Notes under the pieces: generated by a model
Database searches by the model: none
What the model was told of the DNA's origin: nothing
What the model saw: only the letters and a program-made list of their open reading frames with translations
In this document: piece by piece, positions 38,907-48,066 of the stretch
Layout: every line of letters begins with the position of its first letter
Position numbering within the stretch: the stretch's first letter is position 1
Translations under genes and position numbers: made by a program
Source: Pseudomonas putida
Lineage (GTDB): Bacteria > Pseudomonadota > Gammaproteobacteria > Pseudomonadales > Pseudomonadaceae
DNA length: 64,000 bases
Assembly: GCF_005080685.1 (NCBI RefSeq)
Contig: NZ_CP039371.1
Coordinates: 2,914,001-2,978,000 of the forward strand
Direction of reading: 5' to 3'

Positions 38907-39470
38907 TCAATGCCCATAGCGCCCCACCAGGCTCTGCGCCGCCAACGCATGCCCCTGCAACGCTTCGAGCAGCCCCTGGCGATCCAGCCCTTCGGGCAGA
39001 CTGCCCGGTGCGAGGTCGGTAGCGATCAGGGTCAAGGCATAATGGTGCGGGTTGTCGCCTGCCGGCGGGCAAGGTCCACGGTAGGCGAGGGTGCCACGCG
39101 AGTTACGTCCCACCGTCGCGGCCTGCGAGGTCTGCCCCGCAGCCCCTTCGGGTAACCCGTCCGATTGCGGATCGATGTTGTAGGCGATCCAATGAACCAC
39201 GCCCAGGCCCTTGCCGCCGTCGGGGTCGAACATCACCAGCGCCAGCGAGCGTGTACCTTGCGGCGGATTCTCCCAGCTCAATTGCGGCGTCAGCTCCTGA
39301 CCGCTGCCGCAAGCCGGATCAGGCCCGACCTGTCGCAGGCCGATCATGCCGCCATCGGTGAACGACGTCGAACTGATCGCCAGGGCGCCAGCGGAGGTGT
39401 CCTCGTCGAAGTTCGCTGCCACCGCGCAACAGGGCAGCAGGGCAGCGAGCAGCCAGGGCTTGAGGGTCAT
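38907..39470 (-). CDS. YbhB/YbcL family (PEBP-like) secreted protein
   Basis: 187 residues with a signal peptide (MTLKPWLLAALLPCCAVA). Related to phosphatidylethanolamine-binding proteins: SWENPPQGTRSLALVMFDPDG and VHWIAYNIDP line the ligand pocket, and YRGPCPPAGDNPHHYALTL is the conserved C-terminal signature. Periplasmic; biological role is unknown in bacteria. AAGGA precedes the ATG. Confidence 0.88.
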   Translation of the reverse strand: MTLKPWLLAALLPCCAVAANFDEDTSAGALAISSTSFTDGGMIGLRQVGPDPACGSGQELTPQLSWENPPQGTRSLALVMFDPDGGKGLGVVHWIAYNIDPQSDGLPEGAAGQTSQAATVGRNSRGTLAYRGPCPPAGDNPHHYALTLIATDLAPGSLPEGLDRQGLLEALQGHALAAQSLVGRYGH

Positions 39471-39523
39471 GGCGTGTCCTTGCATCAACCGGGTCAATGA
39501 GCGCCAGTGTAGACCAGCCCCTG

Positions 39524-39844
39524 TCAGCGGCTGTCCTGATCCTCGGCGGTGCCGCCCGAGGCACCGGCGCCGGAGCCCGTGGCTTCGCCGGTACTGTTGG
39601 AGCCGCCAGCCGCGCCGTCGGCACCATCGTTATTGCTGCCGGTGTCGGCGCTGTCGTTGTCGCCAGTACCGCCCGGGGTATTGACGCTGCTACCTTCACC
39701 GGCGGTCTTGCCTGGCGTCGGGTCGCTCGATTGCGTGGCATTGGGTCGGGTATCGGTGCTGCCTTCGCCGGCGGCGAAGCTGGCCGCCGAGGTCAAGCCG
39801 AGGGCCAGGGCAAGGCTGAGCGAAAGCGGGCGAATGCGGATCAT
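39524..39844 (-). CDS. Secreted Gly/Ser/Asp/Thr-rich low-complexity protein
   Basis: 106 residues: a signal peptide of about 25 (ALALGLTSAASFAAG) then an acidic, repeat-like mature part full of Gly, Ser, Thr, Asn and Asp without cysteine or hydrophobic runs. AGGAG eight bases before the ATG. Similar small acidic exported proteins are annotated as hypothetical in many pseudomonads. Probably disordered in the periplasm; I do not recognise a function. Confidence 0.7.
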   Translation of the reverse strand: MIRIRPLSLSLALALGLTSAASFAAGEGSTDTRPNATQSSDPTPGKTAGEGSSVNTPGGTGDNDSADTGSNNDGADGAAGGSNSTGEATGSGAGASGGTAEDQDSR

Positions 39845-39927
39845 GGTCAATCTCCTATGGGAATGATCTGTCATTCGTTGGGCCTTGGGTTGATGGCCCA
39901 GTGCCGCTTGACCGACGGGCGGTCATG

Positions 39928-39953
39928 AAAAGGGCCGCGATCGCGGCCCTTTC
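39928..39953 (-). terminator. Intrinsic terminator after the MFS gene
   Basis: Perfect palindrome AAAGGGCCGCGA/TCGCGGCCCTTT followed on the minus strand by TTTT. It lies 17 bases after the stop of the minus-strand MFS gene; the T-rich side (TTTCTTT) could also work in the other direction. Confidence 0.8.
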
Positions 39954-39969
39954 TTTACGACCGTGTCGG

Positions 39970-41274
39970 TCAAGGATGCTCGGCACGCGCCGCTGTCTGC
40001 GGCGGGATTTCCTCTGCCGGCTCCAAGGGCGGGTGCTCCTGGGCTGCGTGCATCAGGTCCTCGGTCACGCGCAGTTCGGCACCGGTAGGCGAGAAGGTCG
40101 CGGTGGCGGCGAACGGTGCCGGGTGTTCGGCTTTCGGACGCTTGCCGCGGCGCCACAGGAAAAAGCCGAACATCGCCCCGTTGATCACGGTGAATGCCCA
40201 GAACAGCCCGACCTCGCCGTAGGAGGTCATCACCGGCGAAATGGCCAGCGGTGCCAACGCCGAGCCCAGCGAGTTGATCAGCAACAGGCCTTGGATCATC
40301 GGCACCAGCGCGTCGGAGGGCGCCCGGTCGGCGGCGCTGCTGACCGCTACCGGGTACAGCGCGAACACGCCACCGCCTAGCAGGAACAGCATCGCCGGCA
40401 ACAGCATCGAGTTGGCCGGCAGCAGCACGATGATCACCGACAGCACGGTGCACAACGCCGCCAGTGCGATCAGCACGTCCTGCCGGTCCCTGCGGTCGGA
40501 CCAGCGGCCCACCGGATACTGCAGGAGCATCGCGCCCAGGATCACCCAGGCCATCATGTTGCCGATCTCGCCCACGTCCATGCCGATGCGCTGCAGGTAC
40601 AACGGCAGCAGGGCGTAGATACCGGCAATCGCCGCGCCCGAGCCAAAGCAGCCGACCAGCCCGGTTGGTGCGACGCCCAGCAGTTGGCGTGGCTTCAACG
40701 GCTCGACCTGCTCCAGCAGTGGCGATACCTGCGGCAGGATCACGATCGGCATTACCGACAGCGCGGCGAGCATGCCGGCGACCATGAACGGCGCAGTCGC
40801 GCCCCAGCCGGTGATTTCGCCCAGGGTGGCCTGGGCGATCACGCCGGCACCGTAGAAAGCGATCATGTACAACGCCAGCAGGCGGCCACGGATCTTCGCG
40901 TCGCCGGCCAGCAGCAGCCAGCTCTCGATCACCAGGAACACGCCCACCGTGGCCCAGCCGTTGATCAGGCGCAGGGCGATCCACCAGGTGGTGTCGTAGA
41001 ACAGGCCTTGGGCCAGGATGGTCGCGGCGATCAGCGAGGCGAAACTGCTGTAGGCGCGGATATGGCCGATGCGCAGGATCAAGCGGTCGTTGAACACGGC
41101 GCCCAGGGTCAGGCCGATGAAATAGGCCGACGAGACGATACCGATCATGGTCGCCGATTCACCGGCGGCGCCCAGGCGCAGGGTGGTCAGGGACGACATG
41201 AAGCCATTGCCCAGGGCGATGATGAACAGCCCGAGCAGGGGTGCCAGCGCCATGGCCAGCAAACGCGGAGACAT
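39970..41274 (-). CDS. MFS transporter
   Basis: 434 residues from MSPRLLAMALAPLLGLF with 12 predicted membrane segments and a hydrophilic tail of about 50 residues. YcaD-like layout: GNGFMSSLTTLRLGAAGESATMIG in the first helices, WSDRRDRQDVL in the central loop. The substrate is unknown. The start is preceded by AGGTAAC; a 41-codon longer frame upstream looks non-coding. Confidence 0.85.
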   Translation of the reverse strand: MSPRLLAMALAPLLGLFIIALGNGFMSSLTTLRLGAAGESATMIGIVSSAYFIGLTLGAVFNDRLILRIGHIRAYSSFASLIAATILAQGLFYDTTWWIALRLINGWATVGVFLVIESWLLLAGDAKIRGRLLALYMIAFYGAGVIAQATLGEITGWGATAPFMVAGMLAALSVMPIVILPQVSPLLEQVEPLKPRQLLGVAPTGLVGCFGSGAAIAGIYALLPLYLQRIGMDVGEIGNMMAWVILGAMLLQYPVGRWSDRRDRQDVLIALAALCTVLSVIIVLLPANSMLLPAMLFLLGGGVFALYPVAVSSAADRAPSDALVPMIQGLLLINSLGSALAPLAISPVMTSYGEVGLFWAFTVINGAMFGFFLWRRGKRPKAEHPAPFAATATFSPTGAELRVTEDLMHAAQEHPPLEPAEEIPPQTAARAEHP

Positions 41275-41714
41275 AGTTACCTCGAATTGGTTAAGACGGG
41301 ATGAGCGCCTCTTCGAACACGCACGGCGCACCGGGCCATGGAGGGCCGGTGGGCTGCACGGGTGTGCCTGGGCTGGATGCGACCTGGGCAAGACTCAACC
41401 GCTAAACCTGTCAGGAAGTAGGTCGGGCGGGGTCGGTTGAGCCTATTGCACATGTGCGGGCATGTGTTCAGGCACGGACTCTGTCGTTGCTGCCGGTTGC
41501 CACCGTTCAAGGCGACGGGCGAAAAGGAGGCGCGATTCTAAGCCCTGAAATCGATTTGCCCAAGGGGCTGGCGCCTGCGACGAGACGCCGCACGCCGCAA
41601 TGTCGCTGTTTCATGGCCGGGGCAGGCAAGTAGATGGCGGCTGCGGCCACATAAGCCTGCCCACGCCGGGCATGCCTGCGGCATAATGTCGCATTTCCAT
41701 GGAGGGCAAGGTTC
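41275..41714. other. Intergenic region without a recognised gene
   Basis: 440 bases between divergent MFS and AEC transporter genes. Contains the palindrome GCACATGTGC near 41447-41456, and GCATAATGTCGC near 41681 that could be a -10 for the AEC gene. Short open frames here have no ribosome site or typical composition. I see no RNA gene. Confidence 0.4.
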
Positions 41715-42590
41715 ATGCTGGCTTCGCTGTCGGCCATTCTGGCACCCGTGTTCATCGTTGCCGGCATAGGCTATCTCTGGGCGCGGAAGGGGTTCGACTA
41801 CCCGACTGAGTTCGTCGCACGCATGGTCATGACCGTGGGCACGCCTTCGCTGGTGCTCTCGACGCTGAGCCGCACTGCGTTGCAGGCCGATGCCTTTCTC
41901 GGCATGGCCGGCGCGTGCAGCCTCTGCCTGGTCGGCATGGCCCTGGTGGGCTGGGGGGTCTGCCGGGTGTCCGGGCAACCGTGGCGGGTATTGTTGCCGG
42001 CATTCATGTTTCCCAATACCGGCAACATGGGGCTGCCGATCAGCCTGTACGCCTTCGGCGAGCACGGGCTGGCGCTGGCGGTGGCGTTCTTCCTGACGTT
42101 GTCGGTGTTCCAGTTCACCCTGGGGCTGGCCATTTCCGGCACTGCCGCCTCGCTCAAGGCATTTGCGCGCAACCCCATCGTCATCAGCCTGGCTGGGGCG
42201 TTGCCGATCATCTTCCTCGACGTCGAGTTGCCGCGCTGGCTGGCCAATACCGTGGATTTGCTTGGCGGCATGAGTATTCCCCTGATGTTGCTGACCCTCG
42301 GCGTGTCGCTGGCCAGCCTGCGTCTGCGGCACGTTGGCAGTGGCCTGTTGTTGGGCGGCCTGCGTATCGTGCTGGGCGCGGCGGTAGGTTGGGTGGTTGG
42401 CCAGGTGCTGGGCATGGGCGAGTTGGAGCGTGCGGTGTTGATGGTGCAGTCGTCGATGCCGGTAGCGGTGTTCAACTACCTCATGGCGGTGCGCGCCAAT
42501 CGGGCGCCGGAGCAAGTGGCGAACCTGGTGATGTGCTCGACGGTGCTGTCGTTCGCCTGGTTGCCGCTGGTGCTGTCGTGGAGCCTATGA
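41715..42590 (+). CDS. AEC family transporter
   Basis: 291 residues with about 10 membrane segments, of the auxin efflux carrier-like family of malate/organic-acid permeases. FMFPNTGNMGLPISLYAFG near 96-114 is the conserved motif, and VQSSMPVAVFNYLMAVR near 245-261 its C-terminal mate. GGAGGG precedes the ATG. Substrate unknown. Confidence 0.87.
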   Translation: MLASLSAILAPVFIVAGIGYLWARKGFDYPTEFVARMVMTVGTPSLVLSTLSRTALQADAFLGMAGACSLCLVGMALVGWGVCRVSGQPWRVLLPAFMFPNTGNMGLPISLYAFGEHGLALAVAFFLTLSVFQFTLGLAISGTAASLKAFARNPIVISLAGALPIIFLDVELPRWLANTVDLLGGMSIPLMLLTLGVSLASLRLRHVGSGLLLGGLRIVLGAAVGWVVGQVLGMGELERAVLMVQSSMPVAVFNYLMAVRANRAPEQVANLVMCSTVLSFAWLPLVLSWSL

Positions 42591-42624
42591 CGGCTCCAGA
42601 CGTAGCGGCAGGTGGTTTGGGGGG

Positions 42625-43257
42625 CTAGCGCGTGACCAGGCGCTCATGTACCCAACCAGCGTCGGTCAGCACCATGGCGTGGGTTTCCTTGACCGGTTTC
42701 TCGCCGCTGGCGACGGCCTTGTTCAGCTCGGCGATCCCGGCGCGCACATTCTGGTTGGCAGCCCATTGCGGCAAGCCGACGACCTTGTAGGCGTAGGTGA
42801 CTTGCGAGGTTTCTCGACCATTGCTTTGCATCGGCTCGCTGAACTGCTCCACCGCCGTGACCTGGGCCTTGCCGAAGCACAGGCCGCCGGCGGCCTTGCC
42901 ATCAGGCAGGTTGCCGACATTGGCCTTGTAGTACTTGCGGCCTTCGTCGGTCAGGTCGTAGGCGTAGTAGATGTCGGTGCGGGCAGGTTGCCACAGGCGG
43001 GCCGGTACCTCGGTGCGGGAGATTTCCTTTTCGCTGACCACACCGACCTGGGCCAGGGCGTGCAAGGCCTTGTTGGTGCCGTTGACGTCGAAGTCCTGGG
43101 TCTGGGTGGGAAACGCACTGATCACGAAACAGTGGGGATATTGCGTGTCGAGGTAGGCCTGGGCGGCCGATTGGAACGTGGCCTTGTTGGGCTGCTCGGT
43201 GCCGGAGCAGCCTGCCAGCGCCGATAACAGCGCAAGGGGTACGATCTTCCTGTGCAT
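42625..43257 (-). CDS. Hypothetical lipoprotein
   Basis: 210 residues. MHRKIVPLALLSALAGCSG shows a lipobox with Cys17, so the protein is lipid-anchored. The rest is soluble alpha/beta with Cys43 and Cys127 and no recognised domain. Convergent with the AEC gene; the promoter lies in a region bordered by a REP pair. Function unknown. Confidence 0.75.
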   Translation of the reverse strand: MHRKIVPLALLSALAGCSGTEQPNKATFQSAAQAYLDTQYPHCFVISAFPTQTQDFDVNGTNKALHALAQVGVVSEKEISRTEVPARLWQPARTDIYYAYDLTDEGRKYYKANVGNLPDGKAAGGLCFGKAQVTAVEQFSEPMQSNGRETSQVTYAYKVVGLPQWAANQNVRAGIAELNKAVASGEKPVKETHAMVLTDAGWVHERLVTR

Positions 43258-43380
43258 GGTGAAGCGTCCTTGGATTGCCGAAAGTGTTGCGGTGGACGGA
43301 ATTAGACCCCACGCGCTAGAGCGGCGCAATCATGGCAGGACGGCATCTGCGCTGAACGCGCCGAGGCTGCGTGGCGTTGC

Positions 43381-43466
43381 CTTCGCGGGGCAAGCCCGCT
43401 CCCACAGGACCTCCACTGATACCATGGCCGGTGCCGTGCCTGTGGGAGCGGGCTTGCCCCGCGAAG
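43381..43466. repeat. Perfect REP doublet
   Basis: Arms at 43381-43406 and 43441-43466 are perfect 26-base reverse complements (core CGGGGCAAGCCCGCTCCCAC), 34 bases apart. Located after the MFS stop at 43490 and upstream of the lipoprotein gene, both on the minus strand. Confidence 0.9.
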
Positions 43467-43489
43467 GAGGCGATGCGGTAACGAGCGAC

Positions 43490-44821
43490 TTACGGATTCG
43501 GCACATCCCGGCTGCGCAATTTTTCAGGCAGGGCGAACATCAGCAGCAGCGCCGTCACCACACAGGCCCCGGCGATCAGGTACAGCGCCGGCGTAGTCGT
43601 GCCGGTCAGGTCGCGGATACGCCCCACCAGCACCGGGCTGACGATGCCGCCCAACTGGCCCATGGTGTTGATCAGCGCGATCCCTCCCGCAGCCCCTGCA
43701 CCAGCGCCGGCCAGCAGTTTCGGTGGCAGCGCGCAGAAGCTCGGGATCGATGCGACCACCCCAGCGCCCAGCAGGCCCAAGGAAATGAGCAGCAACGGCG
43801 TGTTGTCATCGAACAGGCCGGCGCACAGGAAGCCCACCGCGCCCAGGGCAATCAATCCGGCAGTGAACCAGCGCCGCTCGCCCGTGGCATCGGACAATCG
43901 CCCACACACGATCATAGCGATGGCGCCGCAGATGTACGGCACGGCGGTGAGCAGGCCAATCACCGTAGGGTTTTCGGTGCCCGCGCTGCGAATCAGCTGA
44001 GGCGCCCAGAAGTTCAGGCCATAGGATGCGATCTGGATCAGGAAGTAGATAAGCCCCAGGGTCAGGAAGCCGGGAATGCGGATCGCCTGCAACAGCGAGC
44101 CCTGGCCATGGCCGGCCTGTGGCGGGTCGATGCGCGATAGCAGCAGGCGTTTTTCGCTGGCATCGAGCCAGCCGGCATCCTCGATACGGTCCTTGAGCAG
44201 GGTCAGCACCAACAGGCCCAAGGCCACGCACGGCACCCCGCCGAGCAGGAACAGCCAGTGCCAGCCGCGCATCTGCAAGGCGCCATCCAGGTGGCCCAGC
44301 ACCAGGCCGGAGACTGGCGCGCCGACCAAACCGGCGAACGCCGAGGCAAGAAACAGCAACGAGGTGATGCGGCCCCGGTAGTGGCGCGGGAACCACAGCG
44401 TCAGGTAGTACAGCACGCCGGGCGCAAAACCGGCTTCCATCGCACCAATGACGAAGCGCAGGGCATAGAACTGCCATTCGGTGGTGACGAACACCATTGC
44501 CGCCGTGGCCAGGCCCCATGAAATCATGATCCGGGCGATCCAGCGGCGTGCGCCGACCTTGTACAGCATCAGGTTGCTGGGCACCTCGAACAGCACGTAG
44601 CCGACCACGAACAGGCTCGCGCCGAGGCCATAGGCGGTGTCACTGAAACCCAGGTCGGTCTGCAGCTGGAACTTGGCGAAGCTGATATTGATGCGGTCGA
44701 AGAAGGCGAACAGGTAACAGATCATGATCAGCGGCATCAGGCGCCAGGCGACTTTGCGGATCAGGGCTTTTTCATTGTCGGCCACGCCATCGGCGGCCGA
44801 CTGCAGAGCAGTAAGACTCAT
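43490..44821 (-). CDS. MFS transporter, anion:cation symporter (ACS) family
   Basis: 443 residues from MSLTALQSAADG, 12 membrane segments. FAFFDRINISFAKFQLQTDLG near 40-60 and GAMEAGFAPGVLYYLTLWFP near 115-135 are typical of ACS carriers of organic acids such as phthalate, tartrate and glucarate. It lies 87 bases downstream of HMG-CoA lyase in the same direction, after a family III CoA-transferase, so a dicarboxylic acid activated to its CoA ester is the expected cargo. Confidence 0.88.
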   Translation of the reverse strand: MSLTALQSAADGVADNEKALIRKVAWRLMPLIMICYLFAFFDRINISFAKFQLQTDLGFSDTAYGLGASLFVVGYVLFEVPSNLMLYKVGARRWIARIMISWGLATAAMVFVTTEWQFYALRFVIGAMEAGFAPGVLYYLTLWFPRHYRGRITSLLFLASAFAGLVGAPVSGLVLGHLDGALQMRGWHWLFLLGGVPCVALGLLVLTLLKDRIEDAGWLDASEKRLLLSRIDPPQAGHGQGSLLQAIRIPGFLTLGLIYFLIQIASYGLNFWAPQLIRSAGTENPTVIGLLTAVPYICGAIAMIVCGRLSDATGERRWFTAGLIALGAVGFLCAGLFDDNTPLLLISLGLLGAGVVASIPSFCALPPKLLAGAGAGAAGGIALINTMGQLGGIVSPVLVGRIRDLTGTTTPALYLIAGACVVTALLLMFALPEKLRSRDVPNP

Positions 44822-44908
44822 GGGTAGTTTCTCCAGTCGGGCCACCCGTGGGCGGCCCTGTTGTTCTTGTTTTCTGGCGAGGGCAAGCCCCCGATCTACA
44901 GCGGTGAA

Positions 44909-45847
44909 TCAGGCTGGCAGGCCAGCTGGCAGCGGGTGCAGGTCGCAGTTGCGGCCAGCTTTGGCCAGTTGCCCGGGGACTTCGTGGCCGAGCAGCGCGG
45001 GCAGCCCGCGCGACAAGGCCAGCAGGCCGTCGAGGTCGATACCGGTGGCGATGCCGGTTTCGATGCACAGGTTGACCAGGTCTTCGCTGCAGATGTTGCC
45101 CGAGGCCCCCGGGGCGAACGGGCAGCCGCCCAGCCCGCCGAGCGCGGCATCGAAACGCCGGGCACCGGCTTCGAAGGCGGCCAGTACGTTGCACAACCCA
45201 AGGCCGCGAGTGTTGTGAAAGTGCAAGGTGAGCATCGCCGCTGGCAGGCGCTCCAGGCTACGCCGGACCAAGCGTTCGACCTGACGCGGGTTGGCCATGC
45301 CGGTGGTGTCGGCCAGGGTCACGCCCTGCACGCCAAGTTCCAGGTAGGCATCGAGCAGGCGCAATACCTGGTCTTCTTCGATACGCCCCTCGAAGGGGCA
45401 GCCAAAGGCGGTGGCCACCGTGGCGTTGAGGCTCACCGATCGGCCCTGCACCGCCTGGACGATATCGCCGAAGCCGGCCAGGGACTGTTCGCGGCGCATG
45501 CGCATGTTCGCCAGGTTGTGCGACTGGCTGGCGGACAGCACCATGTTCAATTCGTCGGCGCCAGCCGCCAGGGCCCGTTCCGCGCCTTTGAGATTAGGAA
45601 TCAGCGCCACGTAGACCACGCCCGGTGCTCGCTGGATGCCGCGGAACACCTCGTCGCCATCGCGCAGCGCGGGAATCGCCTTGGGGGACACGAACGAGCC
45701 CGCCTCGATACGGCTGAAGCCCAGTTGCGACAGGCCATCGATCAACTTGATCTTGTCTTCGCTGGGCACCCAGGTGGGCTCGATCTGCAGGCCGTCACGC
45801 GGGGCGACTTCCTGGATCAACATGCGGTCGGGGTTGGCAGGGATCAT
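44909..45847 (-). CDS. mvaB: Hydroxymethylglutaryl-CoA lyase
   Basis: 312 residues, DRE-TIM metallolyase that cleaves HMG-CoA to acetyl-CoA and acetoacetate. VAPRDGLQ near 14-21 provides the metal-binding Asp and catalytic Arg, HFHNTRGLG the histidines, and GGLGGCPFAPGASGN near 243-257 the signature cysteine loop. ATG overlaps the CoA-transferase stop. This copy is not next to leucine-degradation (liu) genes, which suggests a different source of HMG-CoA. Confidence 0.92.
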   Translation of the reverse strand: MIPANPDRMLIQEVAPRDGLQIEPTWVPSEDKIKLIDGLSQLGFSRIEAGSFVSPKAIPALRDGDEVFRGIQRAPGVVYVALIPNLKGAERALAAGADELNMVLSASQSHNLANMRMRREQSLAGFGDIVQAVQGRSVSLNATVATAFGCPFEGRIEEDQVLRLLDAYLELGVQGVTLADTTGMANPRQVERLVRRSLERLPAAMLTLHFHNTRGLGLCNVLAAFEAGARRFDAALGGLGGCPFAPGASGNICSEDLVNLCIETGIATGIDLDGLLALSRGLPALLGHEVPGQLAKAGRNCDLHPLPAGLPA

Positions 45848-47037
45848 TGCACCACCCCCTGTGCCCGCAGTTGGGCGATCCGTTCGGCATCCAGGCCAAG
45901 GCCGCCGAGCAGCGCGTCGGTATGCTCGCCCAGCGCCGGGCCCTGCCAGTCGACTCGCCCCGGGGTGGCGGAGAGCTTGGGCACGATGCCCGGCATGCGC
46001 ACCTGTGTGCCATCCGGCAACTGGCTGTCGAGCAGCATGCCGCGGGCATTGTAGTGCGGGTCGTTGACGATATCGGCCACCGAGTAGATGCGCCCGGCGG
46101 GTACTTCTGCCACTTCCAGCGCGGCCAGCACCTGGTCGATGCCATGGCGGCGGGTCCAGGTTTCGATGGCGTCGTCGAGCAATGCGGACTGCGCGGCGCG
46201 GCCATCGTTGTGGGCGAATTCTGGCGCTTCGCCCAGTTCCGGGCGGCCGATGGCCTGCATCAGACGACGGAAGATCGGGTCGCTGTTGCCGGCGATGACC
46301 ACGAAAGCACCATCGGCGGTGCGGTAGGTGTTGGACGGTGCGATACCCGGAAGCGAGCCGCCGCTGCGCTCGCGGACATGGCCGAGCAGGTCGTACTCGG
46401 GCACCAGGCTTTCCATCAGGTTGAACACGCTTTCTACCAACGACACGTCGACCACCTGGCCGACGCCGCCATTGGCGCGTACGTTGAACAGCGAGAGCAG
46501 GGCGCCCATCACCGCGTGCAGCGAGGCCAGCGAATCACCCAGGCTCACCCCGGCGCGGGCCGGTGCCGAGCCTTGTTCGCCAGTGGTATAGCGGATACCG
46601 CCCATGGCTTCGCCGATCGCGCCGAAACCGGGGCGGTCGCGGTACGGGCCGCTCTGGCCGTAGCCGGAAATGCGCACCAGGGTGAGTTTGGGGTTGAGCG
46701 CGTGCAGCACGTCCCAGCCCAGGCCGAGTTTTTCCAGGGCACCGGGGCGCAGGTTCTCGATCAACACGTCGGTTTCGGCCAGCAGGCGTTTGACGATGTC
46801 GAGGCCTTCAGCGGCCTTGAGGTCGAGCGCCAGCGACTTCTTGTTGCGCGATTGCAGGTACCACCAGAGCGAGGTGCCCTCGTGCAGCTTTCGCCACTTG
46901 CGAAGGGGGTCGCCCTGGCCCAGGGCTTCGATCTTGATGACTTCGGCGCCGAACTCACCGAGCAGGCGAGCGGCGAAGGGGGCGGCGATCAGGGTGCCGA
47001 TTTCCAGGACCCTTATACCTTCGAGCGGAGCAGGCAT
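45844..47037 (-). CDS. Family III CoA-transferase (CaiB/BaiF)
   Basis: 397 residues. Family III enzymes move CoA between acyl-CoA and free acid through an aspartyl-CoA anhydride. LEGIRVLEIGTLIAAPFAARLLGEFGAEVIKIE opens the fold (landmarks: VLEIGTLIAAPF near 10-21, GAEVIKIE near 30-37). The catalytic Asp lies in the loop around GVSLGDSLASLHAVMGAL (about 165-180). Coupled to HMG-CoA lyase, it could convert 3-hydroxy-3-methylglutarate to HMG-CoA, as the human homologue SUGCT can. This substrate is inferred. Confidence 0.88.
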   Translation of the reverse strand: MPAPLEGIRVLEIGTLIAAPFAARLLGEFGAEVIKIEALGQGDPLRKWRKLHEGTSLWWYLQSRNKKSLALDLKAAEGLDIVKRLLAETDVLIENLRPGALEKLGLGWDVLHALNPKLTLVRISGYGQSGPYRDRPGFGAIGEAMGGIRYTTGEQGSAPARAGVSLGDSLASLHAVMGALLSLFNVRANGGVGQVVDVSLVESVFNLMESLVPEYDLLGHVRERSGGSLPGIAPSNTYRTADGAFVVIAGNSDPIFRRLMQAIGRPELGEAPEFAHNDGRAAQSALLDDAIETWTRRHGIDQVLAALEVAEVPAGRIYSVADIVNDPHYNARGMLLDSQLPDGTQVRMPGIVPKLSATPGRVDWQGPALGEHTDALLGGLGLDAERIAQLRAQGVVQ

Positions 47038-47144
47038 GCTGCGTACCTCTTTGTTCTTGGACTTTGAGGTAGAGCCTAAGCAGCCGCCGCTTACCGCACC
47101 ACTCCTGTGTTGGCAACAACCCTTCGCCAAACGCGAAGGCTGGC

Positions 47145-48056
47145 TCAGGGTTGTGCAGCGCTTAGGTGCTCGAACAGCAGGCGGCTCACCGGCGACAGGG
47201 CCTCGCGCTCACGCGCCACCAGCAGCAACTCGCGCTCGGCCCACTCGTCCTGCAAGGCCACTGCATGCAGCCCCAGCGCCGCGCCGAACAATTCGAAGGC
47301 CTTGCGCGGCAGGATGCCGACGCCCATATCGGCCTGTACCATGCGGCACACCGCGTCGAAGCTCGGCACATGGATGCGCAGGCGCAGTACCTTGCCGGCC
47401 CGGCGTGCCGCCTCGACGCTGCGCATGTTGATCGAGCTGGCGGCATGCAGCCCGACGAAGTCGTTGTCCAGGGTGTCGCTGAACGCCACCTGGCGGGCCT
47501 CGGCCAACGGATGCCCGGCGCGCACCACCAGCACCAGCTGGTCGCGCTTGTAGCACACGGTGTGCAGCCCGCGCGTATCGCAATCGCTGGAGCAGATGCC
47601 AAGGTCTGCGACGCCGTCGAGCAGCCCCTGGACCACACCGTTGCTCGGCCGCTCCTCGAGCTCGACCTTGATCCGCTCGTGGCGCGCGGAGAACTCGGCC
47701 AGGTCCTCGGGCAGGAATTGGATGATCGCCGACAGGTTGGCCAGCATCCGTACATAGCCGCGCACCCCTTGCAGGTGTTCACCCAGTTCCAGGCCGATCT
47801 TCTCCAGGTTGAACAACATGCGCCGGGCATGGTGCAGCAGCGTTTCGCCGGCGGGCGTCAGCTGCATGCCACGTGCCTGGCGGGCGAACAGCGGCGTGCC
47901 CAGTGCGCTCTCGAGCTCGTTGAGGCGCTTGCTCGCCGCCGACAGCGCGATCGCCTCACGGGTGGCGGCGCGGGTCAGGCTACCTTCCTCATGGATGGCC
48001 ACGAACAGCTGCAGGGTCACCAGGTCGAGGCGGCGGATCAGGTTGTTCAGTTGCAT
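47145..48056 (-). CDS. LysR-type transcriptional regulator
   Basis: 303 residues, opening MQLNNLIRRLDLVTLQLFVAIHEEG; winged helix near 12-65 and effector domain with Cys-containing ICSSDCDTRG. It sits between the efflux adaptor gene (10 bases upstream) and the CoA-transferase (107 bases downstream), all on the same strand. It may regulate the CoA-transferase/lyase/MFS unit, or belong to the efflux transcript. Confidence 0.86.
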   Translation of the reverse strand: MQLNNLIRRLDLVTLQLFVAIHEEGSLTRAATREAIALSAASKRLNELESALGTPLFARQARGMQLTPAGETLLHHARRMLFNLEKIGLELGEHLQGVRGYVRMLANLSAIIQFLPEDLAEFSARHERIKVELEERPSNGVVQGLLDGVADLGICSSDCDTRGLHTVCYKRDQLVLVVRAGHPLAEARQVAFSDTLDNDFVGLHAASSINMRSVEAARRAGKVLRLRIHVPSFDAVCRMVQADMGVGILPRKAFELFGAALGLHAVALQDEWAERELLLVAREREALSPVSRLLFEHLSAAQP

Positions 48057-48066
48057 GGCGCGGTTT

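Noticed and set aside
41277-41510. A 77-codon minus-strand frame upstream of the MFS gene
   Set aside because: No ribosome site, Arg/Pro/Cys-rich composition, and it covers the promoter area.
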